A stretch of DNA of 64,000 nucleotides from Pseudomonadota bacterium (lineage in GTDB: Bacteria; Pseudomonadota; Gammaproteobacteria; Burkholderiales; Thiobacillaceae): contig JAJZPG010000005.1 of NCBI GenBank assembly GCA_021811235.1, forward strand, positions 62,001-126,000. The letters run 5' to 3'. The notes under the pieces are model-generated. The model was given only the letters and a program-made list of their open reading frames with translations. It did no database searches and had not been told where the DNA came from. The translations under genes and the position numbers were made by a program. Below, piece after piece: positions 7,225 through 16,621 of the stretch (its first letter is position 1; the number at the start of each line of letters is the position of its first letter).

Positions 7225-8529
7225 TCAGCTGAAGCTGTCGGCAAACATGCTGTCCGCCCAGATGAACATGTCCTGGTAGCTGTCGCCATCGACCATGTTT
7301 TCTGCGGCTTCACCGATGTCGACCCGGTGCATGCCTTTGCCCTTCACGTTGCCGCTGGCGTCGAAGATGTCGCCGTAGATGAAGTTGGTGGACAGCCAGG
7401 ACGACGTCTTGTTGGTGATCGGGCTGAAGCAGGCGGAGCTGGTGGCGATGTCCTCGTCCGGCGCCTCGCCGTTGAAGGAACGGAGGATCGCATCGGCGCA
7501 GATCTTGGCTTCCGAATTGGCCATGTGGCCGGACTTGGGCACCGGCTTGTTGTCGGTGGACGGAACGGCGCAGGCATCCCCGATGACATGGATGTTGGGA
7601 TGGCCCGCGATGCCATAGGTCAAGGGATTCACCGGCACGAAACCCGTGCTGTTGAGGGGCAGGCTCGCCGCGATCGCGCCGGCGCGCTGGTTGGGAATGT
7701 AGTTCAGCACCTTGGCCTGGTTGACGGTCCGGGCGGTCGTCACGATCGAGCGGGTGCTGGAATCCACCGACAGCACCGACGCATTGGGGACATACTCGAT
7801 GACGTCGGCATGGGTCACCTTGAAGGCGTGGCCGAAGGCTTCGGGTTCGGCGGTGATGCCGGCGTTGGCGTCCAGCACGATGACCCTGGCCCCGGTGCGG
7901 CCCTTGCGCTTCAGGTAATCGGCCACCACGCAGGCCCGTTCGTAAGGCCCGGGCGGGCAGCGGTAAGGCGCCTTCGGCACCGTCATGACGAAGGTGTCGT
8001 TGCTGCGCATCGCCGCCAGCTGGTTCTTCAGCAAGGTGGTCTGGGGACCGGCCTGCCAGGCGTGAGGCGTCAGGTTCGGATTCCAGTTGCCCGCCGCCGG
8101 CACGAAATCGATGCCGGGCGACAGCACCAGATGGTCGTAGGGCAGGACCTGGTTGCCGCGGCTCGTGCTGACCGTCAGCGTGTTGCCCGGGGCGTCGATG
8201 GCGACTGCCCGGCCTTGCATCACGGTCACGCCGTGGTTGGCCTTCAGGGAATCGAAGTTGAGGGTGATCCGGCTCATCGGCAGGGCACCGGTGACCACCA
8301 GGTTGGAGAGGATGCAGGACACGTGGTTGGGGTTGGCGTCCACCAGGACGACCTCGACGTTGCCGCCCCACATGCGCAGATACTTGGCCACGGTGGCGCC
8401 GCCGAAACCGCCGCCCACCACGACCACGCGCGGTGCCGTCGTGGTCGCGCCGATCGCGCGGGGCGCTGCAGCCAGGGCCGACATCGCGCCGGCCAGCTTG
8501 AGGAACTGCCTTCTGTTCAGGGTATTCAT
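7225..8529 (-). CDS. fccB: Sulfide dehydrogenase (flavocytochrome c) flavoprotein subunit
   Basis: 434 residues. A twin-arginine signal (NRRQFLKLAG) precedes a cleavage region near RAIGA. The FAD-binding Rossmann motif VVVVGGGFGGATVAKYL follows, then NPNHVSCILSN with the conserved cysteine of the FccB/SQR-like family. The C-terminal domain includes RCPPGPYERAC and HVIGDACAVP. FccB oxidises sulfide in the periplasm and passes electrons to the cytochrome subunit FccA. The gene lies 18 bp downstream of fccA, in one operon that ends at a strong terminator. This supports a sulfur-oxidising lifestyle. Confidence 0.95.
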   Translation of the reverse strand: MNTLNRRQFLKLAGAMSALAAAPRAIGATTTAPRVVVVGGGFGGATVAKYLRMWGGNVEVVLVDANPNHVSCILSNLVVTGALPMSRITLNFDSLKANHGVTVMQGRAVAIDAPGNTLTVSTSRGNQVLPYDHLVLSPGIDFVPAAGNWNPNLTPHAWQAGPQTTLLKNQLAAMRSNDTFVMTVPKAPYRCPPGPYERACVVADYLKRKGRTGARVIVLDANAGITAEPEAFGHAFKVTHADVIEYVPNASVLSVDSSTRSIVTTARTVNQAKVLNYIPNQRAGAIAASLPLNSTGFVPVNPLTYGIAGHPNIHVIGDACAVPSTDNKPVPKSGHMANSEAKICADAILRSFNGEAPDEDIATSSACFSPITNKTSSWLSTNFIYGDIFDASGNVKGKGMHRVDIGEAAENMVDGDSYQDMFIWADSMFADSFS

Positions 8530-8547
8530 CGTGATTTCCTCCCGGAA

Positions 8548-8853
8548 TTAGTCGTCGCCGTTGCCGGGCAGGGTGGACAGATAGTCGGCGATCAGCCGCA
8601 GTTGCGCGTCGGTATAGCCGCGCGCCTGACGGTCCATGATGCCTTCGATGGGGCGGTATTTCATCTCGATCAGGTCGTTGAAGAGATCCTTGCCGGCCAA
8701 TTCCTCGAAGCCCGGCCCCGCCCCGTTGGTGCCGTGGCACTGGGCGCACTGTGAGGCCAGCAGGCGCCCCGGTTCGGCGGCGCTGGCCGGCGCGATGGCG
8801 GCCAGAAGTGCCGCGCATCCCAGCGCGGTGCGTGAAAGAAGAGAAATTTCCAT
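8548..8853 (-). CDS. fccA: Flavocytochrome c cytochrome subunit, monoheme
   Basis: 101 residues from MEISLLSRTALG, chosen because a Sec signal (ALGCAALLAAIAPASA) starts there; a longer in-frame start at 8910 adds a non-signal-like extension. One heme site (CAQCHG) lies near mature residue 10, and a C-terminal helix carries the likely Met or His axial ligand region (MKYRPIEGIMDRQARGYTD). It is monoheme, unlike the diheme subunit of some purple bacteria. It is the electron acceptor for FccB. No strong ribosome-binding site is visible. Confidence 0.92.
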   Translation of the reverse strand: MEISLLSRTALGCAALLAAIAPASAAEPGRLLASQCAQCHGTNGAGPGFEELAGKDLFNDLIEMKYRPIEGIMDRQARGYTDAQLRLIADYLSTLPGNGDD

Positions 8854-9400
8854 AGTGTGTGCTCGCTCGAGAAGTGAAGGTGATGGCGGGATTCCCTCCA
8901 TGGGCGTCATGGAGGTAGGGCTGGAATCGGTAGGCGGATAAAAACCTTTATAACGGCATGGCTAAATTCTGCTGTGTATGGCGAGTCTCCGTCACCTTGC
9001 GCAGGGCTGTTTGTTAACTGTTTGATATTGAATGTACTTGTTGTCGCCTTCTGGTCGTCCACGTGGTGCATGAGTGGATACGACATGCCGAGGCAGGCGG
9101 GCTAGAGCGATGACCGTGCCAGCGCCTGTTTATGCAATCGAATCAGTTGGATGGATGTCCCTGGCCGCCCTGGGCCCAGGGTTTTCCGGCCAAATTCAGG
9201 CCGATTTGTCGCCGGATGGAGACAGATTCAGGCCGGCTATTGATAGGACACTGAATTGACAGCAATCATCATGTCGCCGCTTGGCGACGTGGGATCGCCC
9301 GTCACCACGCCGTGAGCGTAAAGGGGAACGGAATCTGGGGCAGATCGGCTGCGCCTTGGGCCCCCTGCGGGACGTGGCCGGTGCGTGTCTTTCTTCGGCT
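8854..9400. other. 547-bp gene-free region upstream of fccA
   Basis: It contains a stem-loop in the fccA leader at 8895-8915 (CCTCCATG, 5-nt loop, CATGGAGG), and a possible -10 (TATAAA on the minus strand near 8950). It also holds a 14-bp palindrome CCCTGGGCCCAGGG at 9168-9181 followed by TTTT, and a small stem-loop at 9273-9288 (GTCGCC, GGCGAC). ATTCAGGCCG occurs twice (9195-9204 and 9226-9235). No convincing coding frame was found. Confidence 0.6.
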
Positions 9401-10191
9401 TTATGGCGTGCACCGCATCGCCGGCGTCAATTTCATCCACTTCGCCAGCCAGTTCTTCGCCCGCTCCCGCGCATGCCGGGTGGCAATCTTCTCCTCCGGC
9501 GTCTGGTCGGGACGGAAGTCGAAGGCACGCCGCGCCATCGGGTATTCCTGCCATTCCACCGGCACGCCGCGTTCCCACAATGCGTAGAACGCGCGCCCGC
9601 CGTTCATGCGGCGCAGTTCGTAATCGGCGTCGCCGATCAGATACAGGACGGGGGTGGTGATCCGGGTGAGCTCGGGTGCGATGCGGAACAACTGGTCGGG
9701 CTCGGGCGCGTTGGGATTCTGCATGTGGCCGTAGTAGCTGACGATGGCGGCGATGTCGGGGCCGCGCTTGGCGGCCAGTCGGATCGCATAGTACGGGCCG
9801 CGCGACAGGCCGACGATGCCGACCGGTTGCTTGCAGGCATTGGGCAGCGACTTCAGGTAGTCGAGTCCGGCCTCGACGTCCATTTCGGTTTCGGGAGTGT
9901 GTTCCGAGGGCCAGCGCTCGATGAAGCGGCCGCTCTGCCAGTCGGGTGCGACGACGAGGAAACCCTGTTCGGCGAGTTCGCGCACGTGGGCGCGTTCGTC
10001 GCCTTCGTAGCCGCGCTTGGCGTGGATGAAGAGCACCGGCGGGAAGGGGCCCGGGCCGACGGGGGTGGCGACCTCGGCCGGCACGTCGGTGCCGTCGGCC
10101 GACTTCAGGGAGATCCTGGCAAGTTCGACGGCGGGGCAGGCGCAGCCAGGGCCGATGCTAAGATGGCGCCCGCGATGGCGAGTCTCTTCAT
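9401..10191 (-). pseudogene. Exported dienelactone hydrolase-family protein with an apparent frameshift
   Basis: A signal peptide (MKRLAIAGAILASALAAPA) starts at 10191 but its frame stops at about 10108. The mature hydrolase continues in a different frame (VELARISLKSADG...), readable from about 10130 or from an internal GTG at 10084 down to 9401. The shift falls in a run of C/G near 10130-10145. The alpha/beta hydrolase core has the nucleophile motif GLSRG and an acid motif GDADYEL. At the usual catalytic-His position the sequence reads PMARRAFDF, with Arg. It is either a real lesion or a base-calling error. A cytosolic product from the internal GTG is also possible. Confidence 0.65.
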
Positions 10192-10320
10192 GATCTTCTC
10201 CTGTCTATTTTCTGGCGCGTATTCTAGGCCTGCGTCCGGGCTTTCCCGTGCGGTCAAAACGTACCCGGAGGGGGATGCCGATCCCGCCGGGCATCGCCAT
10301 GCGCCGAGGCGCTCTTCTCC

Positions 10321-11049
10321 TTGAGCGCACTCCACGACGAACCGACGATTCCACCGCGGCTGCGGCGTCCGCTCGCCGCGGTGTGGATCTCGTTGGGTCT
10401 GCATGCGGCGGTGATCTCGCTGCTGCAGGTTTCGCCGCCGATGGAAGTGGGGGCGGGCGCGCCGGTGATCGAGGCCCGGCTGGTGACGCAGCCTGATGCA
10501 GCGGTTGCCGAATCCGAGCCGTCCCCGCCGCCCGAGGCACAGACGGAGGCGCCCCCCCCGCCCGTGCTGGCGCCGAGCGAGGCGGCCGAGCCCTTGCCCG
10601 TCGCGCCACCCGACCCGCAGCCGCCCGTTCAGCCTGCCGCGGCCGTGCCGCCCGGCGCTTCGACGCCCGCCGAAGCGCCGGGCACGCCGCGGGCGCAGCC
10701 TTCCGAGCCTGCCCCCGCGGCGTCGCTCAGCAGCGCGGTCGACCTGACCTTCTACAGCGCGCGCGATCTCGACGTGCAGCCGCGTGCGCTGCGCGAAATC
10801 GTGCCGGAATATCCGGAGGAGGCCGATCGCCAGCGGCTGTCCGGCAAGGTGAGGCTGCAACTGAAGCTGGAGGCCGACGGCCGTGTCAGCGATGTCGAGG
10901 TGGTGAGTGCGCTCCCGCCCGGCCGGTTCGAGGAGTCCGCGCTGCGGGCGTTCCGCGAAGCGCGCTTTGCCCCGGCGCAGAAGAACGGCCGTCCGGTGCG
11001 CGCGAAGGTGCTGATCGAGGTGGAGTACGACTGGGAAGGACAGCGCTGA
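10321..11049 (+). CDS. tonB: TonB-family energy transducer protein
   Basis: 242 residues from a TTG start (GAGG 11 bp upstream; no in-frame ATG). A single membrane segment lies at about 17-37 (AAVWISLGLHAAVISLLQV). It is followed by a long Pro/Ala/Glu-rich periplasmic spacer (about 60-140) and a C-terminal TonB domain (about 160-240: VPEYPEEADRQRLSGKVRLQL...ALRAFREARFAPAQKNGRPVRAKVLIEVEYDW). It would transmit energy to an outer-membrane transporter. No exbBD is adjacent. It is convergent with cueR, with only 6 bp between stops. Confidence 0.88.
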   Translation: MSALHDEPTIPPRLRRPLAAVWISLGLHAAVISLLQVSPPMEVGAGAPVIEARLVTQPDAAVAESEPSPPPEAQTEAPPPPVLAPSEAAEPLPVAPPDPQPPVQPAAAVPPGASTPAEAPGTPRAQPSEPAPAASLSSAVDLTFYSARDLDVQPRALREIVPEYPEEADRQRLSGKVRLQLKLEADGRVSDVEVVSALPPGRFEESALRAFREARFAPAQKNGRPVRAKVLIEVEYDWEGQR

Positions 11050-11055
11050 GCGGAT

Positions 11056-11457
11056 TCAGGAAGCGGGCGGCGGGTCGGCCAGGCCCTGCAGGATCGGGCA
11101 GTCGGGGCGATGGTCGCCGTGGCAGGCGTGCGCGAGCGTGACGAGCGTGGAGCGCATCTCGGTGAGCGCGGCGATGCGGGCGTCGAGATCGGCGATGTGG
11201 GCTTCGGCGAGCCGCTTGACGTCGGCGCTGGCGCGGCTGGGGTCGTCCCACAGCGACAGCAACTGGCGGATCTGGTCGAGCGAGAAACCGAGATCGCGCG
11301 CCCGGCGGATGAAGCGCAGGAGATGCCTGTCGCGTTCGTCGTACTGGCGGTAGCCCGCCAGCGTGCGATGGCTCTCACGGATGAGGCCGATGCGCTCGTA
11401 GTGGCGGATCATCTTGGCCGATACGCCGCTGGCGCGGGCGACTTCGCCGATGTTCAT
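11056..11457 (-). CDS. cueR: Copper-responsive MerR-family regulator CueR
   Basis: 133 residues. The N-terminal MerR winged helix ([25 protein letters not shown]) is followed by a coiled dimerisation helix and a C-terminal metal-binding loop with two cysteines ([12 protein letters not shown]), the pattern of Cu(I)/Ag(I) sensors. The start overlaps the copA stop by 4 bp (ATGA), so cueR is translated from the copA transcript. The cognate operator is at 13919-13939 upstream of copA. Confidence 0.93.
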   Translation of the reverse strand: MNIGEVARASGVSAKMIRHYERIGLIRESHRTLAGYRQYDERDRHLLRFIRRARDLGFSLDQIRQLLSLWDDPSRASADVKRLAEAHIADLDARIAALTEMRSTLVTLAHACHGDHRPDCPILQGLADPPPAS

Positions 11458-13880
11458 GTCGGGTCTCCCCCGGGTTTCCAGCGCCTGAGCGTGAGTGCGT
11501 TGGTCACCACGCTGACGCTGGAGAACGCCATCGCCGCGCCGGCGATCACCGGGCTGAGAAAACCGAACGCCGCGAGCGGAATCCCGACCACGTTGTAGAT
11601 GAAGGCCCAGAACAGGTTCTGCCGGATCTTGGCGTAGGTGCGTCTGGAGATGTCGATGGCGTCGGCCACCAGCGCCGGGTCGCCGCGCATCAGCGTGATG
11701 CCGGCGGTGTGCATGGCGACGTCGCTGCCGGAGGACATGGCGATGCCGACGTCGGCGGCGGCGAGCGCGGGGGCGTCGTTGATGCCGTCGCCGACCATCG
11801 CGACCGTGATCCCTTCCGCCTTCAGCTGTGCCACGTGGGTGGCCTTGTCGGCGGGCAGCACCTCGGCCAGCACGCTGTCGATGCCGAGCGCCGCCGCGGC
11901 CGTCTGCGCCGCGCCGCGGTTGTCTCCGGTGAGCATCACGGTGCGGATGCCTTTTGTCTTCAGGCGGGCCACGCCTGCGGCTGCGCCGGCCTTGACCGCG
12001 TCGCCGAAGGCCAGCAGCCCGAGCGCGCGGCGGTCGCTGGCGCGCGCCAGCCACGACACGGTGCGGCCGGCGGCTTCCAGTTCGGCGGCTGCGGCATCGA
12101 GGGGCGCGGTATCGACGCCGTTCTCGTCCATCAGCCGGCGATTGCCCAGCCACAGCGTGTCGCCGCCCACCTTGCCGGAGAGGCCGCGTCCCGGGAGCGC
12201 CTGCTGCTCCCGTGCAGGCCGCGGCGAGACGGACGCTGCCGTGGCCTCGGCCAGCACCGCGCGCGCCAGCGGATGCTCGCTGCCCGCCTGCAAGCCTGCA
12301 GCGATGGCCAATACTTCGTTCCGCCCGCCGCCGTCCGCCGCATGCGATTCCCCCGGGGCGCCAGCCCCTGACGGATCGGCGTCCCGGAAGGCCACGCAGG
12401 CGGCGACATGCGGGGTGCCGTCGGTCAGCGTGCCGGTCTTGTCGAACACCACGAGATCGACCTTGTGCGCCAGCTCCAGCGCTTCGGCGTCCTTGATCAG
12501 GATGCCGTGGCGTGCGGCGACACCCGTTCCCGCCATGATCGCGGTGGGGGTGGCGAGCCCGAGCGCGCACGGGCAGGCGATCACCAGCACCGCGACGGCG
12601 TTGAGGATGGCCTGTTCGGCGTTCCCGCTCGCCGCCCACCAGCCGACGAAGGTGAGGAGTGCGATGCCCATCACCACCGGCACGAACACCGCGCTCACCT
12701 TGTCCACCAGCCTTTGTATGGGTGCTTTGGCGGCCTGGGCGTTCTCCACCATGCGGATGATGCGCGCCAGCGTGGTTTCCGTGCCCACCGCGGTGGTGCG
12801 CGCGAGCAGCACGCCGTGCGCGTTGATCGCGCCGCCGGTCAGGGCGTCGCCCGGCTGCTTGTCGACCGGCAGCGATTCGCCGGTGAGCATCGATTCGTCG
12901 ACCTGACTGTTGCCCTCGATCACGAGCGCGTCCACCGGCACGCGTTCGCCGGGGCGGATCACCACCACGTCGCCGACGCGCACGGCGTCGATCGGCAGAT
13001 CGCGGTCGACGCCGTCGTGGCGCACGCGGGCGGTGGCGGGGCGCAGCGCCTGCAGCGCGCGGATCGCAGCCGTCGTCTGGCGCTTGGCACGCGCTTCCAG
13101 CCACTTGCCGAGCAGCACCAGGCTGATCACCACCGCCGCTGCCTCGAAATACAGGTGCATGGGATCGGCGCGCGTCAGCAGCAGGTAGACGGAGAGACCG
13201 TAGGCCGCGCTGGTGCCGACCGCCACCAGCAGATCCATGTTGCCGCTGCCGGCGCGCAAGGCCTTCCAGCCGGCGCGATAGAAGCGCGCGCCGAGCCAGA
13301 ACTGCACGGGTGTCGCCAGCGTGAGCTGCAGCCAGCCCGGCAGCATCCAGTGCGCGCCGGCGAGGCTGGCGAGCATGGGGGCGATCAGCGGCAGCGACAG
13401 CGCCATCGCCAGCGCGACCGGCCACCAGTCGGGCAACGTGCGCGCCGGCACGGTGGGAACCTCGCCTGACGGAGCGGGCAGTTGCGCGCTGTAGCCGGCG
13501 CGCTCCACCGCGGCGATCAGCGCCGCGGGCGAGGTGCCCTGCGCCACCTGGATCGTGGCCTGTTCGGTGGCGAGATTCACGCTGGCGTCGAGCACGCCCG
13601 GCACCTTCGCGAGCGCCTTTTCCACGCGCGCCGAACAGCTGGCGCAGGTCATGCCGCCGATGGCGAGCGTCAGGGATTCGGTCGGCACGCTGAAGCCGGC
13701 CTTTTCGATGGCCTGCTTGACGGCCGCGAGGTCGGTCTCGCCCGACACCCTTGCGGTCTCGGTCGCCAGGTTGACCGTGGCGTCGGTCACGCCTGGCACC
13801 TGTTTCAGCACTTTCTCGACCCGCGCCGCGCAGCTGGCGCAGGTCATGCCCTGGATGCCTACGGAAAGAGGGGCGTTCAT
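11454..13880 (-). CDS. copA: Copper-exporting P1B-type ATPase
   Basis: 808 residues from [14 protein letters not shown], chosen because AGGAG lies 8 bp upstream. It has two heavy-metal-associated domains, each with GMTCASC (about residues 10-17 and 77-84). The actuator motif is TGE, the transmembrane metal site [10 protein letters not shown], the phosphorylation site DKTGT, and the hinge [10 protein letters not shown]. These residues identify a Cu(I) exporter. It is transcribed with cueR from the operator-promoter at 13912-13942. Confidence 0.96.
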   Translation of the reverse strand: MNAPLSVGIQGMTCASCAARVEKVLKQVPGVTDATVNLATETARVSGETDLAAVKQAIEKAGFSVPTESLTLAIGGMTCASCSARVEKALAKVPGVLDASVNLATEQATIQVAQGTSPAALIAAVERAGYSAQLPAPSGEVPTVPARTLPDWWPVALAMALSLPLIAPMLASLAGAHWMLPGWLQLTLATPVQFWLGARFYRAGWKALRAGSGNMDLLVAVGTSAAYGLSVYLLLTRADPMHLYFEAAAVVISLVLLGKWLEARAKRQTTAAIRALQALRPATARVRHDGVDRDLPIDAVRVGDVVVIRPGERVPVDALVIEGNSQVDESMLTGESLPVDKQPGDALTGGAINAHGVLLARTTAVGTETTLARIIRMVENAQAAKAPIQRLVDKVSAVFVPVVMGIALLTFVGWWAASGNAEQAILNAVAVLVIACPCALGLATPTAIMAGTGVAARHGILIKDAEALELAHKVDLVVFDKTGTLTDGTPHVAACVAFRDADPSGAGAPGESHAADGGGRNEVLAIAAGLQAGSEHPLARAVLAEATAASVSPRPAREQQALPGRGLSGKVGGDTLWLGNRRLMDENGVDTAPLDAAAAELEAAGRTVSWLARASDRRALGLLAFGDAVKAGAAAGVARLKTKGIRTVMLTGDNRGAAQTAAAALGIDSVLAEVLPADKATHVAQLKAEGITVAMVGDGINDAPALAAADVGIAMSSGSDVAMHTAGITLMRGDPALVADAIDISRRTYAKIRQNLFWAFIYNVVGIPLAAFGFLSPVIAGAAMAFSSVSVVTNALTLRRWKPGGDPT

Positions 13881-13911
13881 GTTGGAGCTCCTGATCGATG
13901 CGGATGGGTGC

Positions 13912-13942
13912 ACCATAAACCTTGCCATCGTGGCAAGGTCAA
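13912..13942 (-). promoter_or_regulatory. CueR operator/promoter of copA
   Basis: On the minus strand the -35 is TTGACC and the -10 is TATGGT, separated by 19 bp, the over-long spacer typical of MerR-family targets. The dyad ACCTTGCC-N5-GGCAAGGT (13919-13939) fills the spacer and is a perfect 8-bp inverted repeat. Confidence 0.93.
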
Positions 13943-13952
13943 GCGCCTCGGC

Positions 13953-14687
13953 TCAAATCAGCGGCCGGGCGCGCAGCGGCCGCGCGTAGTAGTCGGCCAG
14001 CCTGGCCAACGCGGCCGGATTGAGGAGTTTCAGCCGGCCTTCGATGAGGCTATAGAGCCCCGCCGCCTGCAGACGTTTCAGCGTCTTGTTGGTATGCACC
14101 AGGGAGAGGCCGAGCGCGTCGGCCAGGTGCTGCTGGGTCAGCGGAAAAGGCAGGCCTTCCGGGCCGACCAGCCCGATCCGCTCGGCGCGCTTGTAGAGAT
14201 GGATCAACAGCATCGCGATGCGCTCGGCCGCCGAACGCCGGCCCACCGAGAGCAGGTTTTCGTCGACCATCCATTCCTCGTGGGCGCATAGCCAGGTGAT
14301 GTCGTAGCCCAGGGCGGGGTGATTGCGGTACAAGTCCCACATCCGCTCCCGCGGAAACACGCACAGCGTCACGTCGGTCAGCGCGTCGACCCCGTGGGGC
14401 GCGGCCTGTCCCAGCTGATGCTGCAGGCCGATGAAATCGCCCGGCAGCAGGAAATTGAAAATCTGGCGCCGGCCGTCGTACAGCGACCCGTAGCGGAACA
14501 CCCAGCCCGACAGCAAGGTGTAGAGCTCCTTGCTGTCGTGGCCTTCGTGCAGGATGGGGCTGCCGGCCTTGACCTTCACCTGACGCGTGAGCATCGCCTG
14601 GATGAATTCGATTTCTGCGTCGGTGTTGGGCGAAAAGGCACCGCTGTCGCGTAAGGGGCAGAGCCTGCAAGGTGTTTGCACAATCAT
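13953..14687 (-). CDS. Crp/Fnr-family transcriptional regulator
   Basis: 244 residues. The cyclic-nucleotide-binding-like beta roll spans about 30-130 (SPILHEGHDSKELYTLLSGWVFRYG...LLPGDFIGLQ) and the C-terminal HTH about 165-225 (LPFPLTQQHLADALGLSLVHTNKTLKRLQAAGL). The N-terminus has only CRLCPLR, so the four-cysteine Fe-S pattern of classical Fnr is incomplete. It is divergent from a BLUF-domain gene, sharing an 82-bp region. The effector is unknown. Confidence 0.9.
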   Translation of the reverse strand: MIVQTPCRLCPLRDSGAFSPNTDAEIEFIQAMLTRQVKVKAGSPILHEGHDSKELYTLLSGWVFRYGSLYDGRRQIFNFLLPGDFIGLQHQLGQAAPHGVDALTDVTLCVFPRERMWDLYRNHPALGYDITWLCAHEEWMVDENLLSVGRRSAAERIAMLLIHLYKRAERIGLVGPEGLPFPLTQQHLADALGLSLVHTNKTLKRLQAAGLYSLIEGRLKLLNPAALARLADYYARPLRARPLI

Positions 14688-14769
14688 GTCAGGGCGAGGC
14701 GGGTCGACGGCGTCATGAGAGAAACGTCCAGTATGTCTTTTTACATTGCAGACGGGTTGGCTGCCTATT

Positions 14770-15198
14770 ATGGTGGCGCACCTTATCGAGTGGCCCCCTG
14801 TCGTGCCGGAACGCTACCAGTTGATCTACCTGAGCCGTCTTGCCACGGAGGCGTCACCGTCCTGCGTGGCCGAAATTGTCCGTTCGGCGCGCCAGCGCAA
14901 TCAGGCGCTTGGGATCGGCAGCGTGCTCGTGTTCAACGGCGGACATTTCTGCCAGTACCTGGAAGGCGAAGCCGCGGCGGTCCTGGACCTGGCCGGGCGC
15001 ATCCGTGCGGATCGCCGGCATGCCGATTTCACGCTGCTGCACCAGGGCGTGCTTAGCGGCCCGCCGCTCTTTGGCGGGTGCAGCCTCGTCTACGCCCTGT
15101 GCTACGACGACAGCCTGGATCGCCTCGGACAGGCACGCGGTCCGCAGGCCGTCGCCTTGCTCGCCGATCTGCTGCCGACGCTCGACCGGGAACCCTGA
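14770..15198 (+). CDS. BLUF-domain blue-light sensor protein
   Basis: 142 residues from ATG 14770 (a TTG at 14746 would add eight). It is a stand-alone BLUF domain with the flavin-site residues in YQLIYLSRLA (Tyr), ARQRNQALGIGS (Asn) and VFNGGHFCQYLEG (Gln), plus the helix AGRIRADRRHADF. The later segment PPLFGGCSLVYAL lacks the semi-conserved Trp and usual Met found there in AppA-like proteins, so photochemistry may differ. No output domain is present. It is divergent from a Crp/Fnr regulator, which suggests a partner but does not prove one. Confidence 0.85.
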   Translation: MVAHLIEWPPVVPERYQLIYLSRLATEASPSCVAEIVRSARQRNQALGIGSVLVFNGGHFCQYLEGEAAAVLDLAGRIRADRRHADFTLLHQGVLSGPPLFGGCSLVYALCYDDSLDRLGQARGPQAVALLADLLPTLDREP

Positions 15199-15224
15199 CC
15201 CTCCGGACACAGCCCTTTCCGCCT

Positions 15225-15242
15225 TTTCGGATTATTCCTACG
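15225..15242. promoter_or_regulatory. Weak copy of the TGTMGGA-N4-TCCKACA dyad
   Basis: TTTCGGA-TTAT-TCCTACG matches the dyad with one mismatch in each half. It lies about 165 bp upstream of the small gene at 15405. Confidence 0.35.
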
Positions 15243-15404
15243 CCGGTCTGCAACCGCTTCCGACTGTAGCGCGCCTGCCGCTTGCCCACAATGCTTCTCA
15301 CAGGCCCGGCCTCCGGTTGACGACACTTCGCCCGACACGACGCCGAGCCTGCCACGCAAGGCATCCGTCTCGTGTGCATCGTAGAGTGACAGGAGAAGAG
15401 TCAG

Positions 15405-15719
15405 ATGAAATCCGGACATTCCAAATCCCATATCCAGGGCGAGGGTGATTACGACTCGGCCAAGAAATACAACGAACATGCGCGCGCCTTCGTCCAGGCC
15501 GGCAAGGTCGAGCAGGCTGCCAAGGCAGCGGCCCCGCACAATGCGCGCGAACAGGAAGACATGCTCAAGGCCGAGGCCGAAGGGCGCTCGCATGCCAAGG
15601 GCCGTTCCCATGCCGCGGCCGATCAGGGCACGCCCGGCCGTCAGAAGCCGGCCAAGCAGGCCCCCGGCAAGCATCCACAAGGCCGCAATCCCGACCCGGA
15701 AAAGCTTCCCGGCCGCTGA
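15405..15719 (+). CDS. Small hydrophilic protein, stress-type
   Basis: 104 residues, strongly charged and rich in Ala, Lys, His and Gly, with no membrane segment. The N-terminal half is helical (YDSAKKYNEHARAFVQAGKVEQAAKAAAPHNA) and the C-terminal half looks disordered. AGGAG lies upstream of the ATG. Similar short proteins accompany stress genes in proteobacteria. No defined function is known to me. The next gene encodes a PRC-barrel protein. Confidence 0.75.
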   Translation: MKSGHSKSHIQGEGDYDSAKKYNEHARAFVQAGKVEQAAKAAAPHNAREQEDMLKAEAEGRSHAKGRSHAAADQGTPGRQKPAKQAPGKHPQGRNPDPEKLPGR

Positions 15720-15793
15720 GCAGTGACCGTGCGTTCGCACGCCCGCTGCATTCAAATTTCAACCAAATTTCAACGATTAGACAGGAGATTGCC

Positions 15794-16156
15794 ATGAACC
15801 ACGTTTCCTCCACCCCCATCCTTTCCTCCAGCACCATTTCCGGCGACAAGGTCGTCAACCGCCAGGGGGAAGACCTGGGCGATATCAAGGACCTGATGAT
15901 CGACGTCGACAACGGCCGCGTCGCGTATGCGGTGCTCGAATTCGGCGGCGTGTTCGGTCTCGGCAGCAAGTTGTTCGCAGTGCCGCTTTCGGCGATGGAA
16001 GTCGACACCGCGAACCACCGCTTCATCTTCGACCAGAGCAAGGAAGCCCTCGAGAACGCGCCCGGGTTCGACAAGGACAACTGGCCGAATTTTGCCGACC
16101 GCGACTGGGGCAGCCATGTGCACGCCCACTACGGCGTGCGTCCATACTGGAAATGA
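15794..16156 (+). CDS. PRC-barrel domain protein
   Basis: 120 residues. The PRC barrel covers about 12-80 (ISGDKVVNRQGEDLGDIKDLMIDVDNGRVAYAVLEFGGVFGLGSKLFAVPLSAM), with the usual pattern of short beta strands. The tail is aromatic and histidine-rich (NWPNFADRDWGSHVHAHYG). AGGAG precedes the ATG. Such stand-alone PRC-barrel proteins are common in stress clusters, and their partner is unknown. Confidence 0.88.
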   Translation: MNHVSSTPILSSSTISGDKVVNRQGEDLGDIKDLMIDVDNGRVAYAVLEFGGVFGLGSKLFAVPLSAMEVDTANHRFIFDQSKEALENAPGFDKDNWPNFADRDWGSHVHAHYGVRPYWK

Positions 16157-16370
16157 GCGTCCCCGCCCCGCGGGGGGATGTCGGGCCTTGAATATCGGGG
16201 AGAGACACGGTGCCCGCCATGCGCTACACCTATATTGGCTGGCCACGTTGGCACTCGCCTCATTCGCATCGATGCGGCCGGGCTGAGGCATTGCCCGGCA
16301 ACGCCTCGGCAGGGGCGGTTTCAAGAAAGCTGCGCCCGAGCAGAACTGCACCCGAACAAGGAGGATTGCG

Positions 16371-16598
16371 ATGGTGGAAACCACGAACTGGGGTCTGTGC
16401 CTCAAGTGCAAATGGTGGCAGCTCGAGCCGGAAGCCGAACTCGGCCTTGCCACGCATGGGCTGTGCATCGAGCAAAGCCTCCAGCCCTATCTGTTGCGCG
16501 TATCCGGCGGCAGCGGGTGCGGCCTTTTTCGCGAGGGCGTGCCGGCGCGTGCGGCGGGTTCGGGGGAATGTCCACCCACGGCCAGGCCGGTGCGCTGA
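16371..16598 (+). CDS. Small cysteine-containing hypothetical protein
   Basis: 75 residues with a very strong AAGGAGG ribosome-binding site 6 bp before the ATG. Cysteines occur as CLKC near the start and as single residues later (GLC, GCG, GEC), so metal binding is possible. The sequence WGLCLKCKWWQLEPEA is distinctive, but I do not recognise a family. It lies 23 bp upstream of the GH13 gene. Confidence 0.6.
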   Translation: MVETTNWGLCLKCKWWQLEPEAELGLATHGLCIEQSLQPYLLRVSGGSGCGLFREGVPARAAGSGECPPTARPVR

Positions 16599-16621
16599 TC
16601 TGAAGCGGCGTCGGGCACATC

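Noticed and set aside
10496-10747. Proline-rich ORF in the tonB region
   Set aside because: It is an out-of-frame reading of the Pro-rich spacer of the TonB-family gene.
11056-13425. 789-residue ORF on the same strand as copA
   Set aside because: It is Arg/Gly-rich noise over copA in another frame; only its 3' end, the cueR gene, is real.
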